Shown here piece by piece: positions 7,204-15,259 of a DNA stretch of 39,804 bases (positions within the stretch are counted from its first letter, which is position 1; every line of letters starts with the position of its first letter). The notes below the pieces were generated by a model. That model saw only the letters and a list, made by a program, of their open reading frames with translations. It did no database searches and was not told where the DNA came from. The DNA lies in the NCBI GenBank assembly GCA_016180645.1, contig JACPAV010000030.1:1-39804 (forward strand). The letters run 5' to 3'. The position numbers and the translations under genes were made by a program. Source of the DNA: Nitrospirota bacterium (GTDB lineage Bacteria > JACPQY01).

Positions 7204-8400
7204 ATGGCGCTCGATTTTTCACTCGCGGAAGAGCACAAAATGATTCAACAGGCGGTGGACGACCTGTTCAAACGGTTCGCGCCCCGTCGCGACGAATTTC
7301 GCAAGATGCTCCTCAAGGAGAAGAAGTTTCCACAGGAGCTCTGGATGGCCATCGCCGATGCCGGCCTCATCGGGAGCCTTATCCCCACGGAATACGGTGG
7401 AAGCGGAATGGGCCTGCTGGCCTTGACGATCGCCTCCGAGAGAATGGCTGCCCACGGGTTTGGGAACGCGATGATCGTTCTCACCGCCATGGATTCGCTG
7501 TGCATCCTGCGAAACGGCACCGAAGACATGAAGCGAAAGTTCCTTCCCGAAGTGGCCAAGGGAAAAATAAAGTTTTGTTTCGCCCTCACCGAGCCGGACG
7601 CGGGGAGCAACACCTTCCGGCTCAAGACCACGGCAAAGAAGAACGGGAAGGGATATCTCTTGAACGGCTCTAAGACGTTCATTACCGGGGTGGATGTGGC
7701 CGACTACATGCTCACGGCGGCGCGAACGACCTCGATCGACGAGGCCCAGAAAAAAGGGCTGCCGAAGGCCTACGGCATCTCCCTGTTCGTGCTGCCCACC
7801 AAGTCAAAGGGCATCGAACTTCAGATCATTCCCACCCACGGGATCGAGGGAATGAACCAGTTCACGATCTACTTCGACAACGTGGAGGTCCCCGCCGAAA
7901 ACATGGTCGGCCAGGAGAACCTGGGGATGATGGCGTTGTTCAATTCGCTGAACCCCGAGCGGATTCTCGCCTCCGCGACGGCGGTCGGCATGTCGGATTA
8001 CGTAATCAAGAAGGCGGTGGAGTATTCACGCGATAGAAAGGTTTTCAAAGACAGGCCCATCGGCGAGTATCAGGGGCTCCAGCATCCCCTGGCCGAATGC
8101 AAGATTGAAGTCGAAGCGGCGAGACTCCTGATGTACAAGGCGGCGTGGGCTTTCGATCAGGGTTTGGACCCGGCGGAAGTGGGGACGATTGCCAACATGG
8201 CGAAGTACATGGCCGCGGAAACGGCAATCAAGGCGGTAGACCGATCCATCCAGACGCATGGCGGCTATGGGTTCTCGGAGGATTACGGGGTCATCTGGTA
8301 TTGGTCCGCCGCCCGGCTGCTTCGCACCGCACCCATCAGCAAGGAGATGATCCTCAACTACGTGAGCGAGCACGTGCTGGGGATGCCGAGATCCTACTGA
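7204..8400 (+). CDS. Acyl-CoA dehydrogenase family protein
   Basis: This 398-residue FAD-dependent enzyme would oxidise an acyl-CoA to the trans-2-enoyl-CoA, passing electrons to an electron-transfer flavoprotein. It has the all-alpha N-terminal domain, the FAD/substrate segment FCFALTEPDAGSN, the beta domain with FITGVDVADYMLTAARTT, and the C-terminal QTHGGYGFSEDYGVIWYWSAARL. The usual catalytic Glu position (YEGT) reads as RTAPIS here. A glutamate is instead present in LNPERILAS, where isovaleryl- and long-chain acyl-CoA dehydrogenases keep theirs, so substrate class may be branched or long-chain (inference). ATG 7204 has AAGGAGG at 7191-7197. The upstream crotonase could serve the same pathway. 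Confidence 0.93.
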   Translation: MALDFSLAEEHKMIQQAVDDLFKRFAPRRDEFRKMLLKEKKFPQELWMAIADAGLIGSLIPTEYGGSGMGLLALTIASERMAAHGFGNAMIVLTAMDSLCILRNGTEDMKRKFLPEVAKGKIKFCFALTEPDAGSNTFRLKTTAKKNGKGYLLNGSKTFITGVDVADYMLTAARTTSIDEAQKKGLPKAYGISLFVLPTKSKGIELQIIPTHGIEGMNQFTIYFDNVEVPAENMVGQENLGMMALFNSLNPERILASATAVGMSDYVIKKAVEYSRDRKVFKDRPIGEYQGLQHPLAECKIEVEAARLLMYKAAWAFDQGLDPAEVGTIANMAKYMAAETAIKAVDRSIQTHGGYGFSEDYGVIWYWSAARLLRTAPISKEMILNYVSEHVLGMPRSY

Positions 8401-8403
8401 AGT

Positions 8404-8510
8404 AGCTGTCAGCGATCAGCCGTCAGCGATCGGCTTCAAAAGCGGGATTGGGAAGCAAGACGGAAGTTTTCTTCGAGGCTGAAAGCTGACCGCTGGAAGC
8501 TGAGAGCTGC
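8404..8510. repeat. Inverted pair of 7-nt-period tracts (AGCGATC family) between convergent genes
   Basis: The left arm reads AGCTGTC, AGCGATC, AGCCGTC, AGCGATC. The right arm (8477-8510) reads GGCTGAA, AGCTGAC, CGCTGGA, AGCTGAG, AGCTGC, which is the same family in reverse complement. The arms can pair over about 30 bases. They fill the gap between the convergent acyl-CoA dehydrogenase and SH3-protein genes, where a bidirectional terminator would be expected. Confidence 0.7.
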
Positions 8511-8515
8511 TTTCC

Positions 8516-9133
8516 CTATTTCGCCAGATCGACGTCGTAGCCGGACACCCATCCGGTATTGCCCTTGGGGGTTTTCACCTTGAACCAGGGGCCGTTTTGG
8601 CCGACGACAACCATCTGCGTTCCCGAGGGAACATTCTTCAAAACCTTCCCATTCTTTTTGGGCAGGGCACGCATGGGGATGGAAGGCTTGTTGGGAACGA
8701 GAACCTTTGATCCGGCCGGTTTGGCCGCCTCGGCAGGCTTCGCGGTCTCCGCACCCGTGGATGCCTCGGGTTTCTGCTCCTCGGCAGCCGGGGCTGCCCC
8801 GTTTGACCGGCCGGCGCCGTTCCCGTTGGAGGCGGCCGCCGTGGGCGCAGATTCAGATTCTTTCCCGGCTTCTACGGGTTTGTCGCCGATCAGGTAGCCC
8901 GTCACCCAGCCTTCGGACCCTGCTTCGTCCTTCACCAAGAACCACTGTCCCACGCGCTTGGATGAGGTGACCGGCGTATTGCGGTCTACACGGGAGACGA
9001 CTTCATAGTAGTAGCTGGGCCCCTTTCGGAGTTCCGCGCGAACGGCCGTGACGAAGAATTTCTTATCCTGGGCGAGAGCGGGCGCACTGACCAAGAGGGT
9101 GAGTAAGAGGGCCAGGAAAGTCCGCATATTCAT
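8516..9133 (-). CDS. Secreted or periplasmic protein with two bacterial SH3 domains
   Basis: The 205-residue product starts with a signal peptide (MNMRTFLALLLTLLVSAPALA, cleavage before QDKK). Two SH3-like modules follow: one at about 27-85 (VTAVRAELRKGPSYYYEVV...GWVTGYLI) and one at about 145-205 (PSIPMRALPKKNGKVLKNV...GWVSGYDV). They are joined by an Ala/Glu/Pro-rich linker. Bacterial SH3 domains often bind peptidoglycan, so an envelope role is likely; no catalytic domain is present. I chose ATG 9133 because it begins the signal peptide, although the frame extends to 9235. It diverges from the MMPL transporter gene. Confidence 0.85.
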   Translation of the reverse strand: MNMRTFLALLLTLLVSAPALAQDKKFFVTAVRAELRKGPSYYYEVVSRVDRNTPVTSSKRVGQWFLVKDEAGSEGWVTGYLIGDKPVEAGKESESAPTAAASNGNGAGRSNGAAPAAEEQKPEASTGAETAKPAEAAKPAGSKVLVPNKPSIPMRALPKKNGKVLKNVPSGTQMVVVGQNGPWFKVKTPKGNTGWVSGYDVDLAK

Positions 9134-9220
9134 GGCGGGGCGTATTCTACCGTCAGCCGCCCTGATTTGACAAGAGCTTGGGATTACCGGAGTCTGCCGC
9201 GGTGACTCCACCCCCACCGG

Positions 9221-9248
9221 AATCTCAAATCTCAAGTTTCAAATCTCA
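9221..9248. repeat. 7-nt-period tract, AATCTCA family
   Basis: AATCTCA, AATCTCA, AGTTTCA, AATCTCA are four exact-register heptamers ending 13 bases before GTG 9262 of the transporter gene. The same family recurs at 15228, 31156, 32466 and 33849. Confidence 0.78.
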
Positions 9249-9261
9249 AACGGGAGGCGGG

Positions 9262-11553
9262 GTGACGTTTCTTGAACGCGCTGCCCGATTCCTAGTTCGG
9301 CGCCGGATACCCATTCTCATGGTGTGGGCGGCCATTACCGTTGCGGCCACCCTCGCTGCTCGTCGGCTTCAGTTCGATTTCAATTTCGTGAGCCTCTTCG
9401 AGTCGAACGATCCCTCGGTGGCGCGCTTCCAGGACTACCGGGAGCGCTTTGGGGACGATGCCTCCTATGTCGCCGCTATCATCCAAAGCGATCGGATCTT
9501 CACGCCACAGGTTCTCTCGGGGATTCAGACCTTGGGGGCGTCGTTCTCCCAGACTCGCGGCATCAAGCGGACGGTGCATCTCATGAATTTCAAGGTGCCG
9601 CAGCCGGTGCGGGACGGATTTGAAGTGCGCCCGTTGGTGAAGCGACCGCCCTCCACGCTCGATGCGGCGGAAGAGTTGAAAGAGAAAGCACTCGGGCACC
9701 CCTTGATGAACGGGGCCCTCGTGTCCCCCGATGGGACCACGGCGGCCGTCATCGCGGAGTTCGACGATGATGTTGAAAGTGTGGGCGAGCGGGAGGTGAT
9801 CCAGCGTGAGCTGGACCGGCGGGCGGGTGAAACCCTCTCCGGCCTCCCAGTGACTTTCTTCCTAACGGGCATTCCGGTCATTCAACAGCGATACAAAGAT
9901 CTCATCTTCAGCGAGCAGGTCCGGTTCGTGCCGGTGGCGGCCGCGATCCTTCTCCTCTTCGTCTACGCCTTCCTGCGCCGTCCGGCGTTCATTCCCATCG
10001 CCGTGGTTCCCGTTACCGTCTCGGTGGTCTGGACGCTGGGGATCATGGCTCTTTCCGGCCGCGGGGTGAACATCATGAACCAGGTGATTCCGGTGACCCT
10101 CATGGTGGTGGGCATCGCGGACGCCATCCATCTCCTTGTCCGCTACCAGGAGGAGCTGGTTTCGGGTCGCACCCAACAGGGCGCCATTCTGAAGACGGTG
10201 TCCACACTGGGCAAGGCGTGTTTCCTGACCAGCTTCACCACCGCCGTCGGCTTTTTCTCGCTCCTCAGCGCCCACGCGAAGGTGGTCCGGGAGCTCGGTT
10301 GGTACGCGGGACTGGGCGTCATGCTTGCCTACCTGAATACCATCGTCTTGGTGCCGATCCTGCTCACGTTTACCCAGTCGCCTGCCCCTTCCGCATCTCC
10401 GCGACCGGCGCCGGGCACTTCGGCGGATTCCCAGGGGAAGCTCTCCGCCCTGCTCGGAAGAATCGGGCACAGTGCCCTCACACATCCGCGAATCGTTTTT
10501 GTCTCGGTGGCGCTCCTCACGCTGACCGGGGCGCTCGCGGCGCTCCGGGCGGAATCGCACCATCGGATCCTGGAGGAGATCCTTCCCAGCGATCCGGTCT
10601 ATCGGGGAGTCATGGCATTGGAGGAGAAACTTAGCGGACTGCTCAGCTTCGCAGTGGTGGTGGATGGGGGTCATGAGGATGCCATCCTCGAACCCGGAGT
10701 CCTGCGGGCGCTTGAGGACGCTCAGCGTTTTCTGGAAGAGGCCGAGCCGGAGTTCATCAGCCGAACCCTGTCGGTGGCGGACGTGGTGCGCGAAATCCAC
10801 GGGCAGATGGCGGGAGATTCGGGATCGCTGCCGGCGGAGAAGAAACTGCTTTACCAGTATCTCCTGTTTCTGGATCGGGAGACGCTGGAGCCCTTTGTGG
10901 ACGAGGGATTCCGCCGTGCAGCGATCCGCGTCCGGGGAAAGGATCTCGGAAGTGAGCGTTGGCTCAAGTTGAAACCGGCGTTGGAGAAGCGCCTCACGGC
11001 CAATCTACCCAAGGGATACCGTGTATCCTTCACCGGAGCGTCGGATCTTGCCATTACGACGCTGACCTTCATTGTGCACGACATGCTCGTCAGTCTTTCC
11101 TGGTCCTTCGTCATGATCTTTGGGATTATCATCCTGCTTTTCCGGTCGGCACGGGTAGGACTCATCAGCATCCTGCCCAACATTCTCCCGCTCCTGACCA
11201 CCTTGGGGCTGATGGGCCTTGCCGGAGTTCCCATCCGAACTGCATCCGTCATCATCTTTACGGTTTCGCTGGGCATCGCGGTGGACAACACGATTCATTT
11301 CATCGCGCGGTACCACGAGGAGCGCGGGGGGGGGCTGGCGCCGCGAGAGGCGGCGGAAAAGTCGCTCCACACGTCCGGACGCGCCATGACGATCTCCACC
11401 CTGATGCTGGTGTCCGGCCTGGGCGTCTTCCTGTTTTCCAATTTCCGGGCCGTTCTGGAATTCGGGATTTTCGGGGGGTGGACGTTGCTGGTTGCGCTGG
11501 TCTTGGATCTGGTCGTCACGCCCGTCCTCTTCGTCGCGTTCGACCGTCGCTGA
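9262..11553 (+). CDS. MMPL/RND-family transporter
   Basis: The 763-residue inner-membrane protein has the RND architecture: TM1 near residue 15, a large periplasmic loop (about 40-210), a five- to six-helix bundle (VRFVPVAAAILLLFVYAFL onward), a second periplasmic loop, and a second helix bundle (SLSWSFVMIFGIIILLF to the C-terminus). Each bundle contains a segment of the GIADAIHLLVRYQEE or GIAVDNTIHFIARYHEE type, characteristic of MMPL/HpnN-like lipid or hopanoid exporters. GTG 9262, preceded by GGGAGG, is preferred because 28 extra upstream codons lie over a repeat tract. No other exporter component adjoins it, so the substrate is unknown. Confidence 0.88.
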   Translation: MTFLERAARFLVRRRIPILMVWAAITVAATLAARRLQFDFNFVSLFESNDPSVARFQDYRERFGDDASYVAAIIQSDRIFTPQVLSGIQTLGASFSQTRGIKRTVHLMNFKVPQPVRDGFEVRPLVKRPPSTLDAAEELKEKALGHPLMNGALVSPDGTTAAVIAEFDDDVESVGEREVIQRELDRRAGETLSGLPVTFFLTGIPVIQQRYKDLIFSEQVRFVPVAAAILLLFVYAFLRRPAFIPIAVVPVTVSVVWTLGIMALSGRGVNIMNQVIPVTLMVVGIADAIHLLVRYQEELVSGRTQQGAILKTVSTLGKACFLTSFTTAVGFFSLLSAHAKVVRELGWYAGLGVMLAYLNTIVLVPILLTFTQSPAPSASPRPAPGTSADSQGKLSALLGRIGHSALTHPRIVFVSVALLTLTGALAALRAESHHRILEEILPSDPVYRGVMALEEKLSGLLSFAVVVDGGHEDAILEPGVLRALEDAQRFLEEAEPEFISRTLSVADVVREIHGQMAGDSGSLPAEKKLLYQYLLFLDRETLEPFVDEGFRRAAIRVRGKDLGSERWLKLKPALEKRLTANLPKGYRVSFTGASDLAITTLTFIVHDMLVSLSWSFVMIFGIIILLFRSARVGLISILPNILPLLTTLGLMGLAGVPIRTASVIIFTVSLGIAVDNTIHFIARYHEERGGGLAPREAAEKSLHTSGRAMTISTLMLVSGLGVFLFSNFRAVLEFGIFGGWTLLVALVLDLVVTPVLFVAFDRR

Positions 11554-11770
11554 TCGTCTCAAGAGATCGGACTTTCGTGCCGATTATTTTCCGTACAGGT
11601 ACCATGTTGCTCAAGTCTCGGAATGGATGGGTCGAAAGATGCTTTCCGGCAACAGGGTACGCACGCCCCGCCTTCATGCGGGATTTCACTTTGAGAGCGG
11701 GGCTGCCGTGCCGCGTGGACGCCCGTAACCGCCCAGGCACTTCTTCGACTCGGCACTCGGAATAATCTGC

Positions 11771-13207
11771 GTGACCAAGAAGAAAATCCTTTGGGTCGGG
11801 CGATGCTGGTTCGAGAAAGAACTCCGCCGTTCGTTTGATCTCACTGTCGTTTCCGGAACTGAACCCCGCGACGTGGCCCCGGACACATGCAACCTCTCGG
11901 TGGGGTCTCTGATGCGCACGCTCGGCCGCCCGGACCTTGTGGTATGGACGGACGGCGATCTGACGCATCTCGTCGATCTCGACGAAGTGGAGGTGCCGAC
12001 CGTTTGCCTGATGTACGATCCCCACTTGCTGAAGGCATGGGCCGCACCTTATGCCGAGGTGTTCGATCACGTCGTGAGCACGCAAAAAGGATTCGTGAGC
12101 CAAGTGCACGGCGCCATCCGAGGTTCGGCCAACTGGTTTCCCTACTGGGCCGATCTGAACGGGCGCGCCGGAATTCGGCCAAAGCCGTTCAAGTCCCGGG
12201 AAATCGACGTGGCCTTCGTCGGGAATGCGGGCAAGCCAAGCCAGTCGAAGCGAGATGAATTCCTCCGGAAGGTGTTTGAGCGGCTGGCCCCGGGGGTCCG
12301 AGTGCACGTTGGGCCCGGTGATTGGCAGGACGTCTACTCGCGGTCCAAAATCGTGTTGAATGTTCCTGTCGACGGTGACCTCAACATGCGTGTGTTCGAG
12401 GGCATGGCCTGCGGCGCGCTTGTCTTTTCCCCACGTTCGATCCTGGGCACGTCGGATCTCTTTGAATTTGGAAGCGACCTGAAGGACTACGATTCCAAGG
12501 ACGTGGAGCAAACCGTGGCCGAAATCGAAAGGGCCCTCCGGAACGGGACCCGATCCCAGGAGATTGCGCACAACGGATACCTGAAAGTGTCCGGCAACCA
12601 TCTCCTGGCGCATCGAGCGCGCCAAATGAAGCTGTTGCTCGCTCAGATTGGCCGGGAGCGCCGGCCGAGCGCTCCGGCTCCGAATCGCTCCCTCGCGATG
12701 AGCCGGGCCCTCCTGTCCCTGGCGCTGGATCCGCCGGTCGTCCAATCCGAGGGTTGGCGATGGTGGTTCGACGATCGGCTGGCGTTGGCCGAAGGCAGGC
12801 TGAAACGGGCCGGGTCGGAGAACGCCACGGAAGCGATGTTCCTACGTGGGCTGCTGTCGTTCTTGAAAAAAGATTTGGCTGGGGCGGTGCAATCCATGCT
12901 GGCCGCCGGTCGGGACGCGGAACTTGAACCCGTGGCCCGCTACGGGGCCTCGCGCGGCTGGCGGTTGTTGGGGGAATCCGTGAAAGCGAATGCGATCTAC
13001 CCGATCGGCCTCAGAGCGGGTGCGCTTGCGCGCCGGCCCCGTCGCTACTGGGATCTTCTCATCGAAGTACTGAATTTCAAGACGAAGGATTTCGTTGCGG
13101 CAGGTTCGAGCGGCGCAGGGTCGCGAGTGGTGCGGTCCCGGGTTCGGGAAGGCGGAAACGTCATCGACACCAGCCGGGCCGAACGGCTACTCCAACTTTC
13201 GAACTAG
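11771..13207 (+). CDS. CgeB-like glycosyltransferase with helical C-terminal region
   Basis: The 478-residue product has a GT-B-like N-terminal half. KKILWVGRCWFEKEL opens a Rossmann strand, VDVAFVGNAG-type sequence appears as EIDVAFVGNAGKPSQSKR, and RSKIVLNVPVDGDLNMRVFEGMACGALVFSP is the nucleotide-sugar-binding segment of CgeB/YkvP-type glycosyltransferases. The last 170 residues are Ala/Leu/Arg-rich and helical, perhaps TPR-like. GTG 11771 gives MTKKKILWVG. Acceptor and donor are unknown. Its GC-rich neighbours are unrelated, so no operon partner is evident. Confidence 0.75.
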   Translation: MTKKKILWVGRCWFEKELRRSFDLTVVSGTEPRDVAPDTCNLSVGSLMRTLGRPDLVVWTDGDLTHLVDLDEVEVPTVCLMYDPHLLKAWAAPYAEVFDHVVSTQKGFVSQVHGAIRGSANWFPYWADLNGRAGIRPKPFKSREIDVAFVGNAGKPSQSKRDEFLRKVFERLAPGVRVHVGPGDWQDVYSRSKIVLNVPVDGDLNMRVFEGMACGALVFSPRSILGTSDLFEFGSDLKDYDSKDVEQTVAEIERALRNGTRSQEIAHNGYLKVSGNHLLAHRARQMKLLLAQIGRERRPSAPAPNRSLAMSRALLSLALDPPVVQSEGWRWWFDDRLALAEGRLKRAGSENATEAMFLRGLLSFLKKDLAGAVQSMLAAGRDAELEPVARYGASRGWRLLGESVKANAIYPIGLRAGALARRPRRYWDLLIEVLNFKTKDFVAAGSSGAGSRVVRSRVREGGNVIDTSRAERLLQLSN

Positions 13208-13238
13208 GTGCTTCCCCCCATGTTCGCCAAGGTTCCGA

Positions 13239-13320
13239 CCCTTCGACAGGCTCAGGGTGAGCGGAGTTAAGGCCTGAGGCAACGCCGGAAACCGCTCGTG
13301 GTGAGGTTGTCGAACCACGG
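13239..13320. repeat. Inverted pair of CCTTCGACAGGCTCAGGG repeats
   Basis: The left arm at 13239-13264 contains CCCTTCGACAGGCTCAGGG and ends in GAGCGG. The right arm at 13292-13320 starts CCGCTCG and ends TTGTCGAACCACGG, an imperfect reverse complement. This is a dispersed palindromic family seen between genes in many bacterial genomes. It lies between the convergent glycosyltransferase and dodecin genes and may end both transcripts. Confidence 0.65.
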
Positions 13321-13350
13321 TCGATCGCAAGAAGACTTATGTCGGGTCCC

Positions 13351-13572
13351 TCACCCGTGCGGCTCGAGCTCGTCGACCAACTCAAAGAGGACCAGGATTC
13401 TCGCCTCGTATTCGATCTGGCCCTTCGAATCGACCGCGGCAGACCACCGGACGACTTCGACCTCGCGGATCCCCACGATCGTCTTGTAGGCCCTTCGCAG
13501 GACCTCCTCCACGGCGTCCTTCCAGCTCTTGCGCGAACGCCCGACCGCTTCCACCGTTTTCAAGGCCGGCAT
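13351..13572 (-). CDS. Dodecin family flavin-binding protein
   Basis: The 73-residue protein matches dodecin: KTVEAVGRSRKSWKDAVEEVLRRAYKTI is the beta-helix unit, and IREVEVVRWSAAVDSKGQIEYEARI forms the remaining strands, including the Trp that stacks flavin. Dodecins assemble as hollow dodecamers that sequester FMN, riboflavin or CoA-related ligands. ATG 13572 has GGAGG five bases upstream. The gene starts 14 bases after the metallo-hydrolase stop and is probably in the same transcript. Confidence 0.9.
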   Translation of the reverse strand: MPALKTVEAVGRSRKSWKDAVEEVLRRAYKTIVGIREVEVVRWSAAVDSKGQIEYEARILVLFELVDELEPHG

Positions 13573-13586
13573 GGCTTCTTCCTCCG

Positions 13587-14555
13587 TCAGGTCCGCATCT
13601 CGTAGAACAGCAGACCCTTCTTTTCCGTCACCTTCACCCTATTCTGTTCTTCCAGGATTTCAAGGTGTCCCATCACTTCGGACATGGCCAGCATCATCTG
13701 AGTCTTGGCCCTTCCGCCGAAGACCTCGACGGAGAGCTGGTACGGGGTTCTCGGTCCGGATGAGAGGAGCCGCTCGACTTTTTTCGCCCTCTTGTCCTTG
13801 AGTACGTGGTAACGGCGGATCAATTCACGGTGATCGACGAACGGCTCACCGTGGGACGGATACGTCATGTCCACCTCAAGGTCCATGATCTTGTCCACGG
13901 ACTTCATGAAATCCGACAGGGCCTTCGGTTTCGTTTCCTTCTCCGGGAACTGAAGCAGCGGAACCGGCGTGATCGTGGGGAGAAGGTGGTCGGCGGAAAA
14001 CAGGACTCGGCGTTGCGGCATGTAGAGCACCATTTGGCCGTTGGTGTGGCCCGGCACGTGGATGACGCGGATCTCCTCGCCGGCAAAGTGCAGGACCTGG
14101 TCGTCGGACACGGTTTCATCCACATCCACGCTTTCGCGCACGTAGCCTTTGCTCATGTCGATGGAGAAGTTGACCATGATGAGTCCCATGGGCACGCCGC
14201 GCCTACGGAGATAGGCGGTGATGCGGGGGTACGCGCCGAACTCCCAGTTCCCACGCTCGATCGCGCGGATTTCCTTCTCGTGCGACACGACCTTCGCTCC
14301 GCTGATCTTCTTGATGCGCCGGGCCTGGCCGGCATGGTCGGGGTGTGAATGGGTCAGGAGCATCAACCGGATATCGGAAATGTTGCGTCCGAGATCGCGA
14401 ATGCCCTTCTTGAAAGCCAGCCACGACGATCGATTGCGCGTGCTGGTATCGATGAGACAGAGTCCCTCGGGGCCTTCGATCAGGTAGAGGTTGACCGTCT
14501 TGACGGGGAACGGAACGGGAATCGTCAGACGATGAATCCGCGCGTCGGATCTCAT
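13587..14555 (-). CDS. Metallo-beta-lactamase-fold hydrolase
   Basis: The 322-residue protein has the MBL metal motif THSHPDHAG (HxHxDH), the downstream histidine in VIHVPGHTNG, the aspartate in LFSADHLLP, and a final HGEPF histidine. This is a complete binuclear site of the glyoxalase II/lactonase type. The C-terminal 70 residues resemble the winged-helix domain of LACTB2-like hydrolases (ELIRRYHVLKDKRAKKVERLL...EVMGHLEILEE). I chose ATG 14555 because the homology begins there, although the frame reaches 14672 and overlaps the divergent regulator gene. Substrate is unknown; a thioester or lactone is plausible. Confidence 0.9.
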   Translation of the reverse strand: MRSDARIHRLTIPVPFPVKTVNLYLIEGPEGLCLIDTSTRNRSSWLAFKKGIRDLGRNISDIRLMLLTHSHPDHAGQARRIKKISGAKVVSHEKEIRAIERGNWEFGAYPRITAYLRRRGVPMGLIMVNFSIDMSKGYVRESVDVDETVSDDQVLHFAGEEIRVIHVPGHTNGQMVLYMPQRRVLFSADHLLPTITPVPLLQFPEKETKPKALSDFMKSVDKIMDLEVDMTYPSHGEPFVDHRELIRRYHVLKDKRAKKVERLLSSGPRTPYQLSVEVFGGRAKTQMMLAMSEVMGHLEILEEQNRVKVTEKKGLLFYEMRT

Positions 14556-14670
14556 GGGTGGCGGCGATGGTATCACGATTTGACGCACTGCACCATTTTC
14601 CGGACGGGCGCGGTCGGTGAGCTTTCCGTCGTTTTGTTGCAATCGGCCCGGCTTGGTGGATAATGATTTC

Positions 14671-15213
14671 ATGCCGCTTGCGCTGTTGATTCAGGAAGAT
14701 GCTTCCGATGCGGCGCCGATCCGGGAGGTGTGCCGTCGGAGAGGATGGGAACTGGTTCAGGCCTCATCCGCGGCGGCGGGAGCGGCGGCGACGGGATCGA
14801 CGCGAGTGGACGCGCTCTTCGCCTGCTTCCGCACCCTCGGAGGGCAATGGCCGGAATTTCCGTCCATCAGCTTCGTTCTGGCCGCCCCCGATGAAGTTCG
14901 TCCGGCTCTTGCCGCCATGCAGAAGGGTGCGTTCGACTACATCCTCCGGCCCGCCACCGTTGATGAAGTTGAGCTGAAGGTGGCCCGGGCGGTGGACTCC
15001 GCCCGGTGGCTGGAGAAGAAAATAGAGAAGATTCTGGGCGGAGTGCGGAACGGCAAGGGCAGCGTACATCCGATCATCATGAGCGAGGTGGAGCGCGTGC
15101 TCATTCTGAAGGTCCTGGAGAAGACAAACGGCAATCAAGTCCAGGCCTCGAGCATGCTCGGCATCAATCGGAACACGCTGCACAAGAAAATCCGGGAATA
15201 TCACTTGCGATGA
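14671..15213 (+). CDS. Degenerate receiver domain fused to Fis-type HTH
   Basis: Residues 1-110 have the fold signature of a response-regulator receiver (LALLIQED acidic start; KGAFDYILRPATVDEVELKV near its end). The phospho-acceptor Asp is replaced near Cys52 (VDALFACFRTLGG), and the conserved Lys of the KP motif is Arg93. Residues 138-180 form a Fis-family helix-turn-helix (VERVLILKVLEKTNGNQVQASSMLGINRNTLHKKI), as at the C-terminus of NtrC-type regulators. No AAA+ sigma-54 activator domain lies between. It is probably a phosphorylation-independent DNA-binding regulator. Start ATG 14671; the gene precedes the OmpA-Kelch gene by 46 bases. Confidence 0.82.
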   Translation: MPLALLIQEDASDAAPIREVCRRRGWELVQASSAAAGAAATGSTRVDALFACFRTLGGQWPEFPSISFVLAAPDEVRPALAAMQKGAFDYILRPATVDEVELKVARAVDSARWLEKKIEKILGGVRNGKGSVHPIIMSEVERVLILKVLEKTNGNQVQASSMLGINRNTLHKKIREYHLR

Positions 15214-15227
15214 CCCCACCGCCCCTC

Positions 15228-15241
15228 TTGAAATTTGAGAT
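15228..15241. repeat. Short 7-nt-period tract, TTTGAGA family
   Basis: TTGAAAT and TTGAGAT sit in register directly before the Shine-Dalgarno region of the OmpA-Kelch gene. This is a two-unit member of the family found upstream of the transporter gene, flgH and flgJ. Confidence 0.5.
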
Positions 15242-15259
15242 TCCGAGGGAGGTGGTGGG

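Noticed and set aside
13239-13320. CRISPR or tandem array
   Set aside because: Two inverted palindromic copies only, without regularly spaced direct repeats and spacers.
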